DNA from: Aphrophora alni
Taxonomy: Eukaryota; Arthropoda; Insecta; Hemiptera; Aphrophoridae
Assembly: GCA_963513935.1 (NCBI GenBank)
Contig: OY740772.1
Span: 14,168,098 to 14,232,097 of the forward strand
Length of the DNA stretch: 64,000 nt
Direction: 5' to 3'
Shown: piece by piece, positions 1-11,900 of the stretch
How the letters are laid out: each line of letters opens with the position of its first letter
Numbering within the stretch: the first letter of the stretch is position 1
Translations under genes and position numbers: made by a program
The notes under the pieces: model-generated
The model's database searches: none
Told to the model about the DNA's origin: nothing
The model's input: the letters and a program-made list of their open reading frames with translations, nothing else

Positions 1-2984
1 CTGCCAATTTTTAAAAATGGAATTTTGTGTTTTAGTCTTATGATAGGCACATACGAATTTGTAATTACAGAAATAATTTTAATAAACGCCCCTAGATACT
101 CTTTTGTATTCGAAGAACCTCAATCGACGAATAAATCTAGATCGATTTTTTTATCTAATGCAACTTTCTGGTTGTCCTCATGTCGTTAGTTGAAGGTTGC
201 TACAGGGCTGTTCCCAGAGCAGTTGGCTTCGTCTGGCGCAGTACTAACACATAAACAATTTATATAATCCGAATCGAACTCTTCATTGTAGATATAATGT
301 TAAAATTGTCTGTGGCCACATATATAAAAACTGTTCAATCTATCCTGTCATCGGTTGAAGAGCGGTGTTCGGCGAACAGTGCTCTAGCAATGCCTACAAC
401 TAAAGGACTGTGGACAACCAATAAGCTAGTACCAATAATACATTACTAACCAGTGTAAAGCCAAACGATAAGTAAAAAAATAGTTTTAGACAATCGTTAT
501 TTTACTATCGAGGGAAAATACTTTATGCGCCTAAACAAACAATCTCGAAATCAAATGTTTAATTTTGTCACAAATATAAAACTGTGAAAGTGAACAACTT
601 CTAGGGTTATACAACACGTTCTATATTCCCTCCGTTAAGTTTTAGCGCCTTAACAGTCGATTATGAAACATATTGTTGACAAGGAGTTGTTCAGCATTTT
701 CTTAAACTTAGTTACCCCTTTTCGAATTTCAGCGATGGTAGTTGGTGGATCGTCTCTAAAAGCTTTCCTTCATCATTCCACAAACATAGGCGTCAGGTGG
801 CGAGAGATCGGGAATGTGGTGGGTTTGGAAAATCCGTTCCTCGGGAAAGAAGGCGGTCGCTAAACGTTCTTAAAGCAAAGCAAGAGTGTCTGATCCCGTG
901 TGACTTACTGGAACCAAAATCCAGGTTTTCTACACGACAAAACCTTGTCGGATCTCTTACAAAGAGTTGAATCATTTTCTCTCTGTAACAACATTCACAT
1001 TACAATCTTCAACTAAATAAGTTCCTAATACTCCCCTCGCTGATATAACACACGGGAACTGTTACGCGCTCCCTATGTTTGACATCTCTACGATCATATC
1101 AGGACGTTTAAATACAAGAGAACGTGGTGTTTGTTTGTTAATGAAACCGTTTTAATGATTTGACTTACATTGGATTGGAACTCGTGGTTTTCGTATTCCG
1201 TTGCTAACTTTAAGCCGCAATAAACAACTCTGGTTTGTTTGTCTCTACCATTTAAAGGTTGACGAGATTGATTTTTATACGCAAATCCACCAAGTTTCGT
1301 AAACATTCTTCTCAAAGACGTAGGCCTACCATTGATATTTTTTTTTTTTTTTAGCGGAGGCTTCTTTCGAAGACTGTAAGATTTGCTGAAGTCTGCTGTG
1401 GTCGTACAGTAAGGGGCGTGTCCTCCATTCTACTTGCTTCCCTAGCCTGACTTGACGGTACAACACATTCCAAGAAAACTAGGCATGCTAATTACTGCTT
1501 AGCTACATTTAATTCCTAAAGTTACAACTTCGTGACAGACTTTTGTAAACGTTTACACCGATAAAAGAAACGAAAGTAGGGTACGCTTTTACACATAAGC
1601 ATTTGAGGTCAATATATTTTTTATTGGGGTTGTACCGCTGAAAGTAGACGCAACAAACAAAGTGTGGGGGCCCCACCCCAGACACATTCCTACCTTGAGG
1701 ATACTGTATGTACGTACGTTGGACGGCCAGTACACGTTTTATTCCGTGTCAAAACACTACCCTACGACGTAACTTGTCAGCGACACATTACACCATTACT
1801 TGGCGGCTGCTTTTGATCTGTTCTTGAAAATCAATAGCAGTTAGTGCTAAACTTAGACAACCCGAACGACCTCCTTATGTACGGAAATATTGCTCTACAA
1901 TAAAACTTTTCTTGGGTTGTAAGAACGATTATAGCGTAAACTAACCTCAAACTAGAAAATATAATAAGCAGTGTAACGTAACAACAATCAATAATAGTAA
2001 CAACTGATCGAAAACTTCATTAAAGCTGCTAGTATTTTAGTATTGTTTATTTGGCACATACCGTAATAGGCTATGTCATTAATTCTTTGTTTGATGCGTG
2101 TTTTCAAGATTATTTGCAAAGTTTCCAAAAGACCAAAAGAGGTTTATTTGTACTCTGTAAGAGAAAAAACCTCCAAATCATGATTAAAATCGTTACACGC
2201 GTTTTTTGTAGTAGAATACTTCTCATACATCAGACGGACAGTCATTATTCCAAAAATCACTGTTTCGGACTCGGGAGCCTTCAAACGTATATATCCGCTC
2301 AAAACTTTCAACTCATCACGCAACGTAAAAATGTTTGGTAGATAAATGTAAATGGCAGTGTTAACGATTTTAAACTTCTCATTGTATACTACTATAGTTA
2401 GTTGTTCGGGAACGATCGACAATCCCCGCGTGTTTCCGCCAGGTACTGAAATATAATAAACTTTTAATAAAATTGCTTCCGAGACATATAAGGCTGGGAG
2501 GAAATGTTGATTGGATAATCAAGGTAAATGGGTTTTGTACTGATCATTTCCGGTATTGTATAAAATCATGGCTGTGGTATCATGATTACGTTACTGGAAA
2601 TTGTAGTACTCGGTTAGAAGAAAATAAAAAAAAATATCAACAATAAATGCATAAAATTACAATGTGAAAGAAATAGTTAAAACCGGGTTGACACCCGTTT
2701 ATAGGGCCGCCATTTAATAAATATTATTATGTTCTTGTCTTTAAAAAAAAGAAGCATAATTATTATACTATCACATATATATATATATACATTTATAAAA
2801 AGAAAAACAAACAGTAACTAAACTGTAGATTGTTATCAAAAGCAGCAACAGTAAAATAATACAAATTAAATCTACTTTTTTTTTTTTTTTAAGTAAATTA
2901 AAACTTTAATTGACTATAGTTTTTTAAATTATAAAAAATAAAGTACATAAATTCCTTTGGAATAAAATTGGATTTAATGAAAAA
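1..2984. other. No gene recognised; relatively GC-richer flank
   Basis: Only short open frames (under 100 codons) without recognisable motifs occur here. The first 2 kb is visibly less AT-rich than the rest of the window. A TATATAAAAA string at 321-330 precedes a 17-codon open frame starting near 390, but nothing else supports a promoter. A poly-T run lies at about 1340-1352 and a short TA repeat at about 2777-2788. Confidence 0.5.
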
Positions 2985-3577
2985 CGAGTTAAAATTAAGC
3001 CAAATTCTTACTTTTTTAGGGTTATTAAAATTGTCTTCGAAGTGGTTGCCCTTCTCTTCCTATAGAAGCAATAGTTTTGATGCTACAATTTTCGTATTCA
3101 TTGTTTACTTGACACAAAAAACATTTAAGACTTCAGTAACATCAATTTCATCTTTTACTGTTAAATGCTTTCCTGGTCTCTTGAAGTCTCCAATGGACAC
3201 GGTGGTTACGGGACTACACTACCCGGTCCGTCCCTCAAACTGTTGAAAGCACGTTACTTTCTTAACTCCGTTCACATTCATAACAACACTGAATCAATGC
3301 GATAAGTGTTTGTAAAGTCAAATGGAATACAAAAAATATCAATTAATTAATTGTAAAATACTACAAGTTTGCCACCTCCTAGATTTCTTTGTGTTGAAAT
3401 TAATCAACAATAAGAAAACTCGTTGCTAAGGTAACAAATAAATAGCAATGAGAATAACAGGTGATATTTTAATAAATTCCAATTATTAAATCTGAATACA
3501 ATAAAGAGTTTTCACGGGAATTGGACAACAAATAAAGAAACCACAACCATTTAAAGTTGTAACCTACTTTTAAATGA
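2985..3577 (-). mobile_element. Internally deleted mariner-like element, degenerate copy
   Basis: This stretch aligns along its whole length with 19690-20311. Shared segments include the start AAAATTAAGCCAAATTCTTA, the block AACACTGAATCAATGCGAT, and the tail AATTGGACAACAAA. The other copy encodes a transposase N terminus joined to a transposase C terminus, so this one is inferred to derive from the same deleted element. Its reading frame carries stops and frameshifts. The right end contains CCTACTTTTAAA, which resembles the inverted left end of the other copy (AAAAGTAAGTT). No intact transposase is encoded. Confidence 0.65.
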
Positions 3578-4482
3578 TGCAGTTTAATAATGTAGGCTAC
3601 ATAACATTTATATAAACAGAAAACTAAATAAATAAATTGTGGACAAATTTTAAATTTTAGTTCTCTAATTGACACTCAACAGTGGTAATTTATAATATTT
3701 GTAATTAAAATACCTTCATATTTAATCACGACTATTGAATTTCTCGATGCAATAATTTTATGAACGAAAAAGTAAACTATAAAAATATTGTTTTTCCTAA
3801 AAACTGATGAAAAAAAATATATCTCTGAAAGAAATCTATATAGGATGGTCGATTTTGTTCCAAATGACGTGTACATTCTCACCATTCACCCTGTATATAG
3901 CTTCCCAACAGAAAGTATAACAACATACTTTGGACAATGGGAAAATATATTTCAAGTAAAAACACTTCTTAAGACGATATTTTAAATAGAAGAATGAACA
4001 CAAAACGTTATTCAAATTTGATGTGTACATAATATAGTGAAGTTAGCATTCGTTCCCCACATGAAATGAACACAACTCTAACTTTGCTTCGTGTAAGGAA
4101 TGACACGAGCGCATACTCCCACATTCGCACGTGATTACACTACATCTGTGCCAAGTTGTAGCGGCGCCAACCCTTTTTTTACGACTTTTTGGCGCGTATG
4201 TCCAAACCCTTCTGCTTTCATGAATTCATTAATGTTATTTACGTACTCGGCGAGAAAAGCGACTAGTCTAGTTTCCATAACTCATATCTTCTGCGTTGGA
4301 TATTGTTATTATTTAAAAGGAAAAGGGATGCATTAAGGGGGGGGGATTTTGTTGTTTTCTGACTGTCCAACAGATCTTTTCTTTTCATAGAAATAATTAT
4401 AATAATCATGTTTTGTTATAAAAAATACACGACAAATAAAATTTTACGAAACCTTACAAAGCTGTCAGCCGTGTTGATTATA
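3578..4482. other. No gene recognised
   Basis: AT-rich sequence. Short open frames on both strands near 3676-4030 overlap each other and show no recognisable motif. A slightly more GC-rich patch at 4085-4200 has an open frame of 78 codons (4100-4336) with no identifiable domain, ending beside a poly-G run at about 4338-4346. Confidence 0.5.
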
Positions 4483-5323
4483 CACAGTGAAAACATGTCT
4501 TGACACTTTAGATAATAATTCCTGAGCGAATAGATCTAACCTTCGCCAAACCTTATAGGGTAAATCCTTCCACTTTTTATGAGGTAAACACATTTTCCAA
4601 CTTTTTTTAAAAGATGTTTTAGTCCCTTGAAAAAGTCTCTACTATAACTCTATTCGGAATTATGAGGGCTAGAATTCAAATTTTGAAACTTTTCTATTTG
4701 TCATGGATATTAATTTTTAAAAACCGATTAAAATATTCAACAGCGGACCGGACTTATTTAACTAAATGAAAACTCTTTATATATTTTTCCAATTTTAACA
4801 AAATTAGCCTAATTTGGACCAATGAACAATATTTTTACGTATCAAGTGACGTATTTTAAAGGGAAGCCAGATGACGTCCACATGACTAGTTGATATAATG
4901 AACTAACCCAACAAGAAAGAAAGCACAAGTCAATCCAAAGTTAAAAATCAATTCATTTAATGAAATTGTATAAACCTATATGTTTTCATTTTGTTAAATA
5001 AGTCAGCTTTTAAAAAATTTAATCGGGTTTTTATTCATTAATAAACATGGTAAATAGAAAACATTCAAAATTTGAATTCTATTTAATTTCGGTTATCGAG
5101 ACTTTTCCAAGGTACTAAAAATCGTCTTATTTATCTCCTTCAAAATGATGGGGGGGGGTTGCTATTGAAAAAATAATGTCGCCCTTTTTAACGCACTTAA
5201 AGAGGGTCAAAAATGATTTTACCCCATAAAAAGTGAAAAGATTTACCCTATAAGGTTTGCTGGTGGTTAGAAGTTTTCATCCAGAAATTACCCAGGGGTT
5301 GCAAGACTTTTTTTTCCACTCTG
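4483..5323. mobile_element. Foldback element 1 with TA target duplication
   Basis: The two halves are inverted copies of each other. The left end reads TA|CACAGTGAAAAC; the right end, reverse complemented, reads TA|CAGAGTGGAAAA. The arms (about 4483-4790 and 4990-5323) share ACCTTATAGGGTAAATC, CACTTTTTATG, TAGAATTCAAATTTTGAA and GACTTATTTAAC with scattered differences and small indels. A poly-G run at about 5150-5158 interrupts the right arm. No coding sequence is present. The TA duplication suggests mobilisation by a Tc1/mariner-type transposase in trans, which is inference. Confidence 0.8.
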
Positions 5324-5399
5324 TATTTAATTATATTTTATTATAATTTTTCGTGACATTTTTATTTTAGTATTTATTAATATACGCACTAAAGAGAAA

Positions 5400-5760
5400 G
5401 TAATGTGACGGTCAAAAAATCTTTGTCAGTTTTTTGAAGTCTCTCGCATGTTAAGACTGATGTCTATACAGCCAAAACGTGTGGACAAATGTTAATACAA
5501 TTTGATAGTGTGCATATTTTGGGCATATCACTAGACTTTTCCCCACCTTTTTGATAACTCACTATTAAGGGCTTACTACTTTAAGAAAACAGAAATATAT
5601 AAAATTTAGCTTTTAGAAAAATCGGCTCTAAGGATTTCGATAAATTTTGCGAAAATGTAGTCTTGTACGTTATCGGTAAACATTTTTAAAACAGGTCTTG
5701 GAGATTTTTAATGACAATATTCTTCCAATTACATTCAAATCTTGGTAAAATGTTAACATG
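5400..5760 (+). repeat. Repeat family C copy
   Basis: Matches other family C copies at 20620-21050, 45440-46200 and 58560-58900. Shared landmarks are the opening that follows GTCAGTTTTTTGAAGTC, the variant AAAATCGGCTCTAAGGATTT, and a TGGGCATATT segment. No coding potential. Confidence 0.55.
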
Positions 5761-5785
5761 TTTCAGTTGATATTAAATTTCCAAG

Positions 5786-6040
5786 GTGTAAAATCACTAT
5801 TAATCACGTTTATTGGTTAGTGACAATCACTATTTTACTTATATAAAATCGCCGTTAATCACGTTTTTCGTTATTAGCAATCACTATTTTATTTATAAAA
5901 AATCACTATTAATCGCGTTTATTGGTTAGTAGCAATCACTGTTTCATTACTATAAATCCACTGTTAATCACGTTTATTTGTTGTAGCACTTTCTATTTCA
6001 TTATTACTATAAAATCACTATTACATCACTGTTTATTTTA
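5786..6040. repeat. Tandem repeat, ~55 bp unit, about five degenerate copies
   Basis: The phrase AAATCACTATTAATCACG and its variants recurs at 5791, 5846, 5900, 5954 and 6012, a spacing of 54-58 bp. Units also share GTTTATTGGTTAGTAGCAAT. Copies differ at several positions each, so the array is old. Confidence 0.8.
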
Positions 6041-6480
6041 TTTTGTATGAGGTGATGATGACAGAGAGGTTTTTTACCTTTTAGCAACAAGAAGGGAAAA
6101 AATACAAATTAAGCTTAAATGAAAGTAAATAAATTTGGAATACATAACTCGGCAAAGTTTTGTATAACGAGTCAGTCGTTTCATATCACATCTGGTGAAC
6201 CCATCTGGAAACACGGGACACTTTGTTGCTCATCCAACTGTATAAATATTCTGCGTAATTATCCCACCAAATGTACAAAACTTCCTATGCGATATACAGG
6301 CGAGATAACAGAGCGAAGCGAATCGACCGATCTTGAATTACGTCCGAATATTTGTGACTTTGTCTCTCACTTACGGCCAAACTCCTGTAACAATCGTTAT
6401 TTTTTTTTATCAATAACTGATTTTACAACTAAACTGAACATGTATGTGAAGGGGGGGGGTTCTAATTAAATTTGTTTTGT
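6040..6480. other. Family R fragment then unassigned sequence
   Basis: 6040-6105 carries the GATGATGACAGAGAGGTTTTTTACC end of family R. The rest holds an open frame of 116 codons at 6119-6469 ending in a poly-G run. Its translation shows no motif I recognise and it sits between repeats, so I do not call it a gene. Confidence 0.45.
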
Positions 6481-7230
6481 TTTAAAATGGCGGCAAATTA
6501 AAAGAGTTATTGTACGGTACCGAAATTCTGAACGAGACGTAACCAGCACTCGTATAAAGATAAAAAAGTTGATGGGGGTTATTATGGAACTTACACATCC
6601 CATCGTACAAGCAGACCCTCTTAAAATGTAAAATCCAAAATTTGGTTTCTTTGGGCCTTGTTACGTTGTATTGTGTGGAATAAACGGTCTTACCTAGTGG
6701 AGTGAGTTTGTTTAAAACATATATGTTACAGGTTTTTTGAACCTCAGATTTATGTATCTCGATATTCTCTTGATGTCGGCTAGCTTCGTAGATGTTATAC
6801 ACTCGCTACGCTCGTGTCGGTTACTCGGTCTTGCCGGGTGTCATGCTTCCAAGTTACATTTTTTATAATAACTTCGCTATTTGTCACCATAGAGAGGTAG
6901 GGCTGGTACCAAGACATGCAGGATTGAAATCTGTAAATGTATATCTAATTTAGTGTGTTGCAAGTTGGATAAAGAACGAGTTGGATATAAACAACAAAAC
7001 GTTTTTAAAAAGCCGACATTTTGACGTTTTTAATTCGATTTTACAGAGATCACTATAGTCCCTTATAGAGAATTCATTTTTTAATTTTTTTTATAGCCAC
7101 GTGTTTTCGTACAGACACAACGACGGAAGGATAAAAATAACTTTTTTGATTTCCTGAAGTTTTGAAATGTGAAGATCAGTCAAAAAACGGAGATTGATAA
7201 ATTTACAAATTACTGTACCACCGTTAAGTA
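6480..7230 (-). repeat. Repeat family A copy
   Basis: Inverted relative to the copies at 8950 and 56015. Contains the antisense landmarks TTTTTTGAACCTCAGA, TCTTGATGTCGGCTAG, a near-palindrome CACTCGCTACGCTCGTG at 6801-6817, ACTATAGTCCCTTATA and GAAGATCAGTCAAAAAACGG. No coding sequence; open frames here are incidental. Confidence 0.75.
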
Positions 7231-7574
7231 AAAGTATAAATTGATTTTTTCGGACGTCAATAATTATTTAAAAAGTAACCTTTATATTTTTTAAATCGAA
7301 TATAAATGGTACAATTTATACTTTCCAATAAGCACATTATTTAGTATCCATACTTCTCGTGAGTTCTATTTAATAGAAGTTACAACATCTGAAGTAAAAG
7401 TAACCTTTATAACTTTTTTATAGTTTAAAATTATTTTTTTTAATTAGAAATTATGATGAAGATAATTTTTTTATTTTGTTGTATACATGTTTTTTGACGA
7501 TTTCTGTTGAAAGTTTTAAAACATTTTGATAAATTTTTATTGTTTATATATAACAGGCTTTTATATAAAAGCTG

Positions 7575-8545
7575 CTAATTATGAACTTTAAACAAGCGTA
7601 TGCTAAAACCACACGGCTTAGGGTCCCTAGCGACAGTTATTTTTATAAAGTTGAAGTCTTTAAGCGGCTTAGCGCCACCATTAATTTCTTCGTCAAATAA
7701 ACATACATATTCGTAATCGGAAAAGCGTCTAGTTTCATTTGATACACCACACGTAATATTTTCCAAAAATAAAAATTTCAACTCCATAGTTTTTACCCCT
7801 TAATTACCCCAAGGTTATTTTTTATTACCGCTATATTTTTCCTATACGTTGAAAAACTTTTTGTTACATGCAAAATTTGAAATATATAAGATTTATAGTC
7901 TTGTCTGTGTAGACTGATTGCGACTTACAGACAAACGGACACACTCATAAAATTATAAGTATACTTGGACCCTAATCAAGATAAATTAATGAAAATGCAA
8001 TCCATCTTTAAGTGCCTATTGAATTGGTTTTATATCTCACAAAAACTTGTTTTAACATGCCTTACGTTATTCCTCATTGTGTTGTTAAATTTAGTTGTAT
8101 TCGTCATATTAAAAACTTATAATATATAATTTCGCAATGCAATTTAATTTTCAAATCCAAATGATGTTTTTCAGATATGTAGGTCACGTCGCTTTCATGT
8201 TACGGTCAAGGGGGATGATATCTGACACTTTAAACTTGGCCTAGCGTCAACATATTAATTTTCCGTCAAATAAACACACATATTCCAATCAGAATAACTT
8301 CTAGTTTTATTTGATATCCCACACATAATATTTTATAAAACTCAAATATTCAACTCTATAATTTTTGCACATTAACTATTCCCAAGGTTTTTTTTTCGTT
8401 ATCGGTATATTTATGTGGGGCATTACAAAGAATATAAATGCAAAGTTTGAAATACGAGCATTTATCGTCTTGTCAGTGTTGATTGATTTGGACTTAAGGA
8501 CAGATATGCGTGTGAAATTACCATTGAAAAATATCAAAGATATTA
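7575..8545. repeat. Direct duplication of a ~350-bp unit
   Basis: Two similar segments, about 7640-7960 and 8225-8545, lie in the same orientation roughly 585 bp apart. Shared phrases are CGTCAAATAAACA, CATATTC, CTAGTTT(C/T)ATTTGATA, ATAATATTTT, CCCCAAGGTT / CCCAAGGTT and TTTGAAATA. The copies have diverged. No coding motif is recognisable in either. Confidence 0.65.
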
Positions 8546-8949
8546 AATGAAAAAGTTCGGCCCCTTAGGCAGGAAAATCTTCGTTATAATGTCTTCCCTT
8601 GATGTAAAAAATAGGGCTAAATAAAAACCTCATCAACTTGTTTTTAATCTTTGTAAAATACTCCACCCAATCCCTACAGAAACAAAACTATTGCTGACTT
8701 TAACGACTGTGAGTCAGATGGTTTATCGTTTAAAAGCCATATGGCTGGATATAAAAAATTAAGTAAATAAAACAAGCATCCAATCGGGAATTGTTGTTTA
8801 GTTTAGCGTCCAAGAAACTTTTCTTTAATTTATTGCAATTAACGCTATAATGATGGATGTTTATTACTATTTAAGTTACGCCATTTGCTTGGCGAAAATG
8901 TCTTTTCACGCTCTCACATATTTCTTTCGCGTATATTATCAAACTTTTA

Positions 8950-9870
8950 GAAGTATCGGGTAAGTTTGAGTTTGGTAAGCGTAAAAAATTTCGTATTCCG
9001 TTTTTTGACTGATCCTCACCTTTCATGACGTCAGGGAACAAAAAAAGTAATTGTCGACATGCCGTCCGTCCGTCTGTCTGTGTGTCAGCAAGATAACGTC
9101 CACAAAAAATAAGATAATAAGATGATATTTAGTATATGGGGACTAGAATGTGGCCGATTGAAATTCTGAAATATTGAATTGAAATTGTCAAAGTGGCGGC
9201 CATTTTGTTCATACCTCATGTGGTATTCAATACACTAATTATATAAAAATATGCAGATTTCAATTCTGCATGCAATCGTACCCACCCGACCTCTCTACGA
9301 TGACAATAGCAAAGTTATTGTTAACAATGTCATTTCTAACCGTGATCTCATAAGATATAGCAAAGTGATACGGTTAACAATTTGATTTCTAACCGTGATC
9401 TCATAAGATATAGCAAAGTGATACGGTTAACAATGTGATTTCTAACAGTGATCTCATAAGATATAGCAAAGTGATACGGTTAACAATGTGATTTCTAACC
9501 GTGATCTTATAAGATAATGTGATATTCTTATACAATATTACGCGATTCGGGAAGGTCGAGTCCGTGCGAAGCGTGGAGATGAAGCTACGTTATATATGTA
9601 CAGCTTCCAGGCCCGGTAGCGCCGAGACTGACACGAGCGAAGCGAGTAATATATATATATATATATACCGATTTATGAGGTCCGTTAGCCGAAGTCAAAA
9701 AGTAGTTAGAATGTTCATAAAACATGTATATCTACAGTTTTAAATGGACTTGCCCAGCTGGATAAGACTCCCCGATCTATCATTATCTACAGAGCCCAAG
9801 AAACCTTCTGGGTGTTACATTTAGAGGATCTGCTTGTATTATATTGTATGATGGGGGTTAAACATGTTTT
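8950..9870 (+). repeat. Repeat family A copy, near full length
   Basis: Starts near GGGTAAGTTTGAGTTTGG and continues through TTTTTTGACTGATCCTCACC, CCGTCCGTCCGTCTGTCTGT, GGGGACTAGAATGTGG and ATTTCAATTCTGCATGCAAT, ending near TTTAGAGGATCTGCTTG. The same order is seen at 56015-56770. It contains an internal 53-bp tandem array, and ACACGAGCGAAGCGAGT at 9631-9647 followed by a short TA repeat at about 9650-9667. Confidence 0.75.
9308..9518 (+). repeat. 53-bp tandem repeat, about four copies
   Basis: TAACCGTGATCTCATAAGAT recurs at 9337, 9390, 9443 and 9496, an exact 53-bp period with one or two differences per copy. The unit also contains AGCAAAGTGATACGGTTAAC. Near identity between copies implies recent expansion inside an older family A repeat. 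Confidence 0.95.
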
Positions 9871-10389
9871 TTGGTGGTGGTTGTATGGGTTTAAAGAATG
9901 GAGTGTTTACAATTCTACTAAAGAAAACTTTACCTGGAAACTCCTACTATTTAGTGCTATTTTGAAAAGATGCGTGATATTAAACCCAAAAGCTGTCTAA
10001 AAAGATTTTTCAAATATTTCCTAAATTATTTAAAACAATCACCGCCACAGTTTCTTCTGTCGCAGATCCAAAGAAATCAGTTTTTCTAAAATTTCCTTTG
10101 CACTCAAAACTTGTACGTTTAACCTTTCCACACATTTTTCATCTTGCTTCTGCGTATTTACATTGTTCCGTACAAATCAGTTTCTTCTCTGTCAACGTCA
10201 AAGCAATGTTGTCTTTGTTTCTGTTTACTGTGTATTAACTGAAATAATTCTTCGTCTGACTTTAATAAAATCAAGAAGGTAAAGAACTTCTTAAGTCACG
10301 TTAAGAGAAATGCTAAACTTTTGAGATTTAATAAAGTAAAACCATTTCACTTTGTCATGTGTAGGAACTCGTCAGGGTTCCGGTAAGAT

Positions 10390-11000
10390 AAAACAGTATA
10401 CAGGATGTTGCAAAATTGTGTTTCCAAACTTCAGGAGGTGGTTTTCCACATCAAAACTAAGAAAAACTGCCCGTAAACATGCATAGACTTGCTTAGTTTC
10501 TTACACATCCACTATTTAGTTTTTTTTCACAAACTATTTATTATCTCCAGTACGCCATAGTACTTAATAAGGTAAAAATCTATTTTGAAAAAAATAACCA
10601 ACCTAATCCAATAACCCTTTCAAAATGGCGCTGTTTTTCAAATCTTAGTAACTGAAAAAGGAAAAAAATTATGAAAAATGTAAGCGGTAATTGGGTTTGG
10701 GTTGTATATTTTTTTTTCAAAATTGGTTCTTTACCTTATTAGGTACCCTTGCATCCATCAACTTGTTTTAAACATGTTTTTGATAATTCATAATTTACAA
10801 ATAGCTGTCGTAAGATCAAAATTCCGATTTCTTAAAATCAGCTCAAACGATTTTGATGAAAAGACCCGAACAAAATATATTTCTCGCCAACTTTTCAAAG
10901 TACAGAACTTATTTTCAAAGAAAAAAAAGAAATTAAGAACACAAGTGCCGGGAACTTGTACTATATTTAATATATGTTCGCAATAAGAGGAAAGGGACTG
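10390..11000. repeat. Unassigned region with an imperfect hairpin
   Basis: About 10567-10622 and 10680-10742 are inverted copies. The left arm has TAATAAGGTAAAAATC, ATTTTGAAAAAAATA and CCAACCTAATCCAATAACCC; the right arm carries their complements with a few mismatches. The outer TATACAGGATG at about 10395 resembles termini of other foldback elements, but a matching far end was not found. A 94-codon open frame at 10702-10986 overlaps the hairpin and has no motif. Confidence 0.5.
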
Positions 11001-11079
11001 TTTTATATCAATAGGTTATGCCCTTCCACTCAGGGGATCATTACATACGTACATATATGTCGTTACAAGAAGCGTCATA

Positions 11080-11170
11080 AAATTGAAGTCGAAGTCTAGG
11101 TCATAAAATTGAAATCGAAGTCGTGGTCATAATATCGAAGTCGAGGACATAAAATCAAGTGGAAATAATT
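11080..11170. repeat. Short GAAGTCGAGGTCATAAAAT-type tandem stretch
   Basis: The phrase TCATAAAATTGAAGTCGAAG and variants recurs four or five times with a period near 25-30 bp. Degenerate microsatellite-like sequence, directly upstream of a family C copy. Confidence 0.6.
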
Positions 11171-11189
11171 GAATCGAAATCTAATTCTT

Positions 11190-11900
11190 CCGTTTTTTGA
11201 AGTCTCTTATCTGTCTGTCATCTGTACTCTTCAGTCCAAGCGCGTAAACTGATTATAATCAAATTTTGTATGTGGGAATATTTTCGCTATATCTAGGTTC
11301 ATTTTCTACTATTATTTTTATTAACTCAACATGTTGGGTGGTAAAAACACAAATTATAATTTTTCACAAAATCGGTTAAAACTATTTTGATCAAATTTTC
11401 CTCCAGAGCAGCTTCTAAGAACCCAAACAAAACATATTAGTCGTCATATCTCCAAATTTACCAGTTCGCGAGTTATAGGTAACAAATCAAAACACTGGTC
11501 GCGGTGCTATAAAATACGTTATTTCTCAAAATCGGTTCTACCGATTTCATTCAAATTTTAGTGATGTGTGAAAATTATTGACCCAAATCTGTGCAAACTC
11601 GTAAGTAAAAAAAAAACAATATTACAGTTCAGGTAAAAACACAAAACGTGTTTTACCCGCCGTTATTTAAAGCTCGATTTTTATACAAATACAATATATG
11701 TAGAGAGGTGTTTACGGACAAGCGAAGCAAGTTTAGGTCCTTAAACATGACGGCGTTTGTGGTTCGTTTTAACTTAGTGACTGAAAATTACTGAACTGAC
11801 ATTTTTTGTGACGATTAGTTTTAACTTGATTTAAATTTTGTGAACGATTGACTGAGAAAGTTTGTGCAATGTTTTTATACTCCAGTAAAGATCAACATAT
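11190..11900 (+). repeat. Repeat families C then B
   Basis: The C segment (to about 11640) carries GTCTGTCATCTGTACTC, AATCAAATTTTGTATGTGGG and CAAAATCGGTTCTACCGATT. The B segment (about 11690-11900) carries GACTGAAAATTACTGAACTG, GACATTTTTTGTGACGATTAG and AAGTTTGTGCAATGTTTTTA. The same C-then-B order occurs at 24230, 45440 and 55200. Confidence 0.7.

Noticed and set aside
319..400. Promoter and first exon of the host gene
   Set aside because: Only a TATATAAAAA string and a 17-codon frame; such strings are common in AT-rich DNA. Kept as a weak finding, not a feature.
663..975. Overlapping short frames on opposite strands near 0.66-0.98 kb
   Set aside because: They are antisense shadows of one another in a GC-richer stretch and show no recognisable motif.
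6119..6469. 116-codon open frame as a gene
   Set aside because: No motif, no splice context, flanked by repeats and ending in a poly-G run.
9308..9518. Possible CRISPR-like array
   Set aside because: The 53-bp units are contiguous near-identical tandem copies with no repeat/spacer alternation, and the setting is an animal genome.
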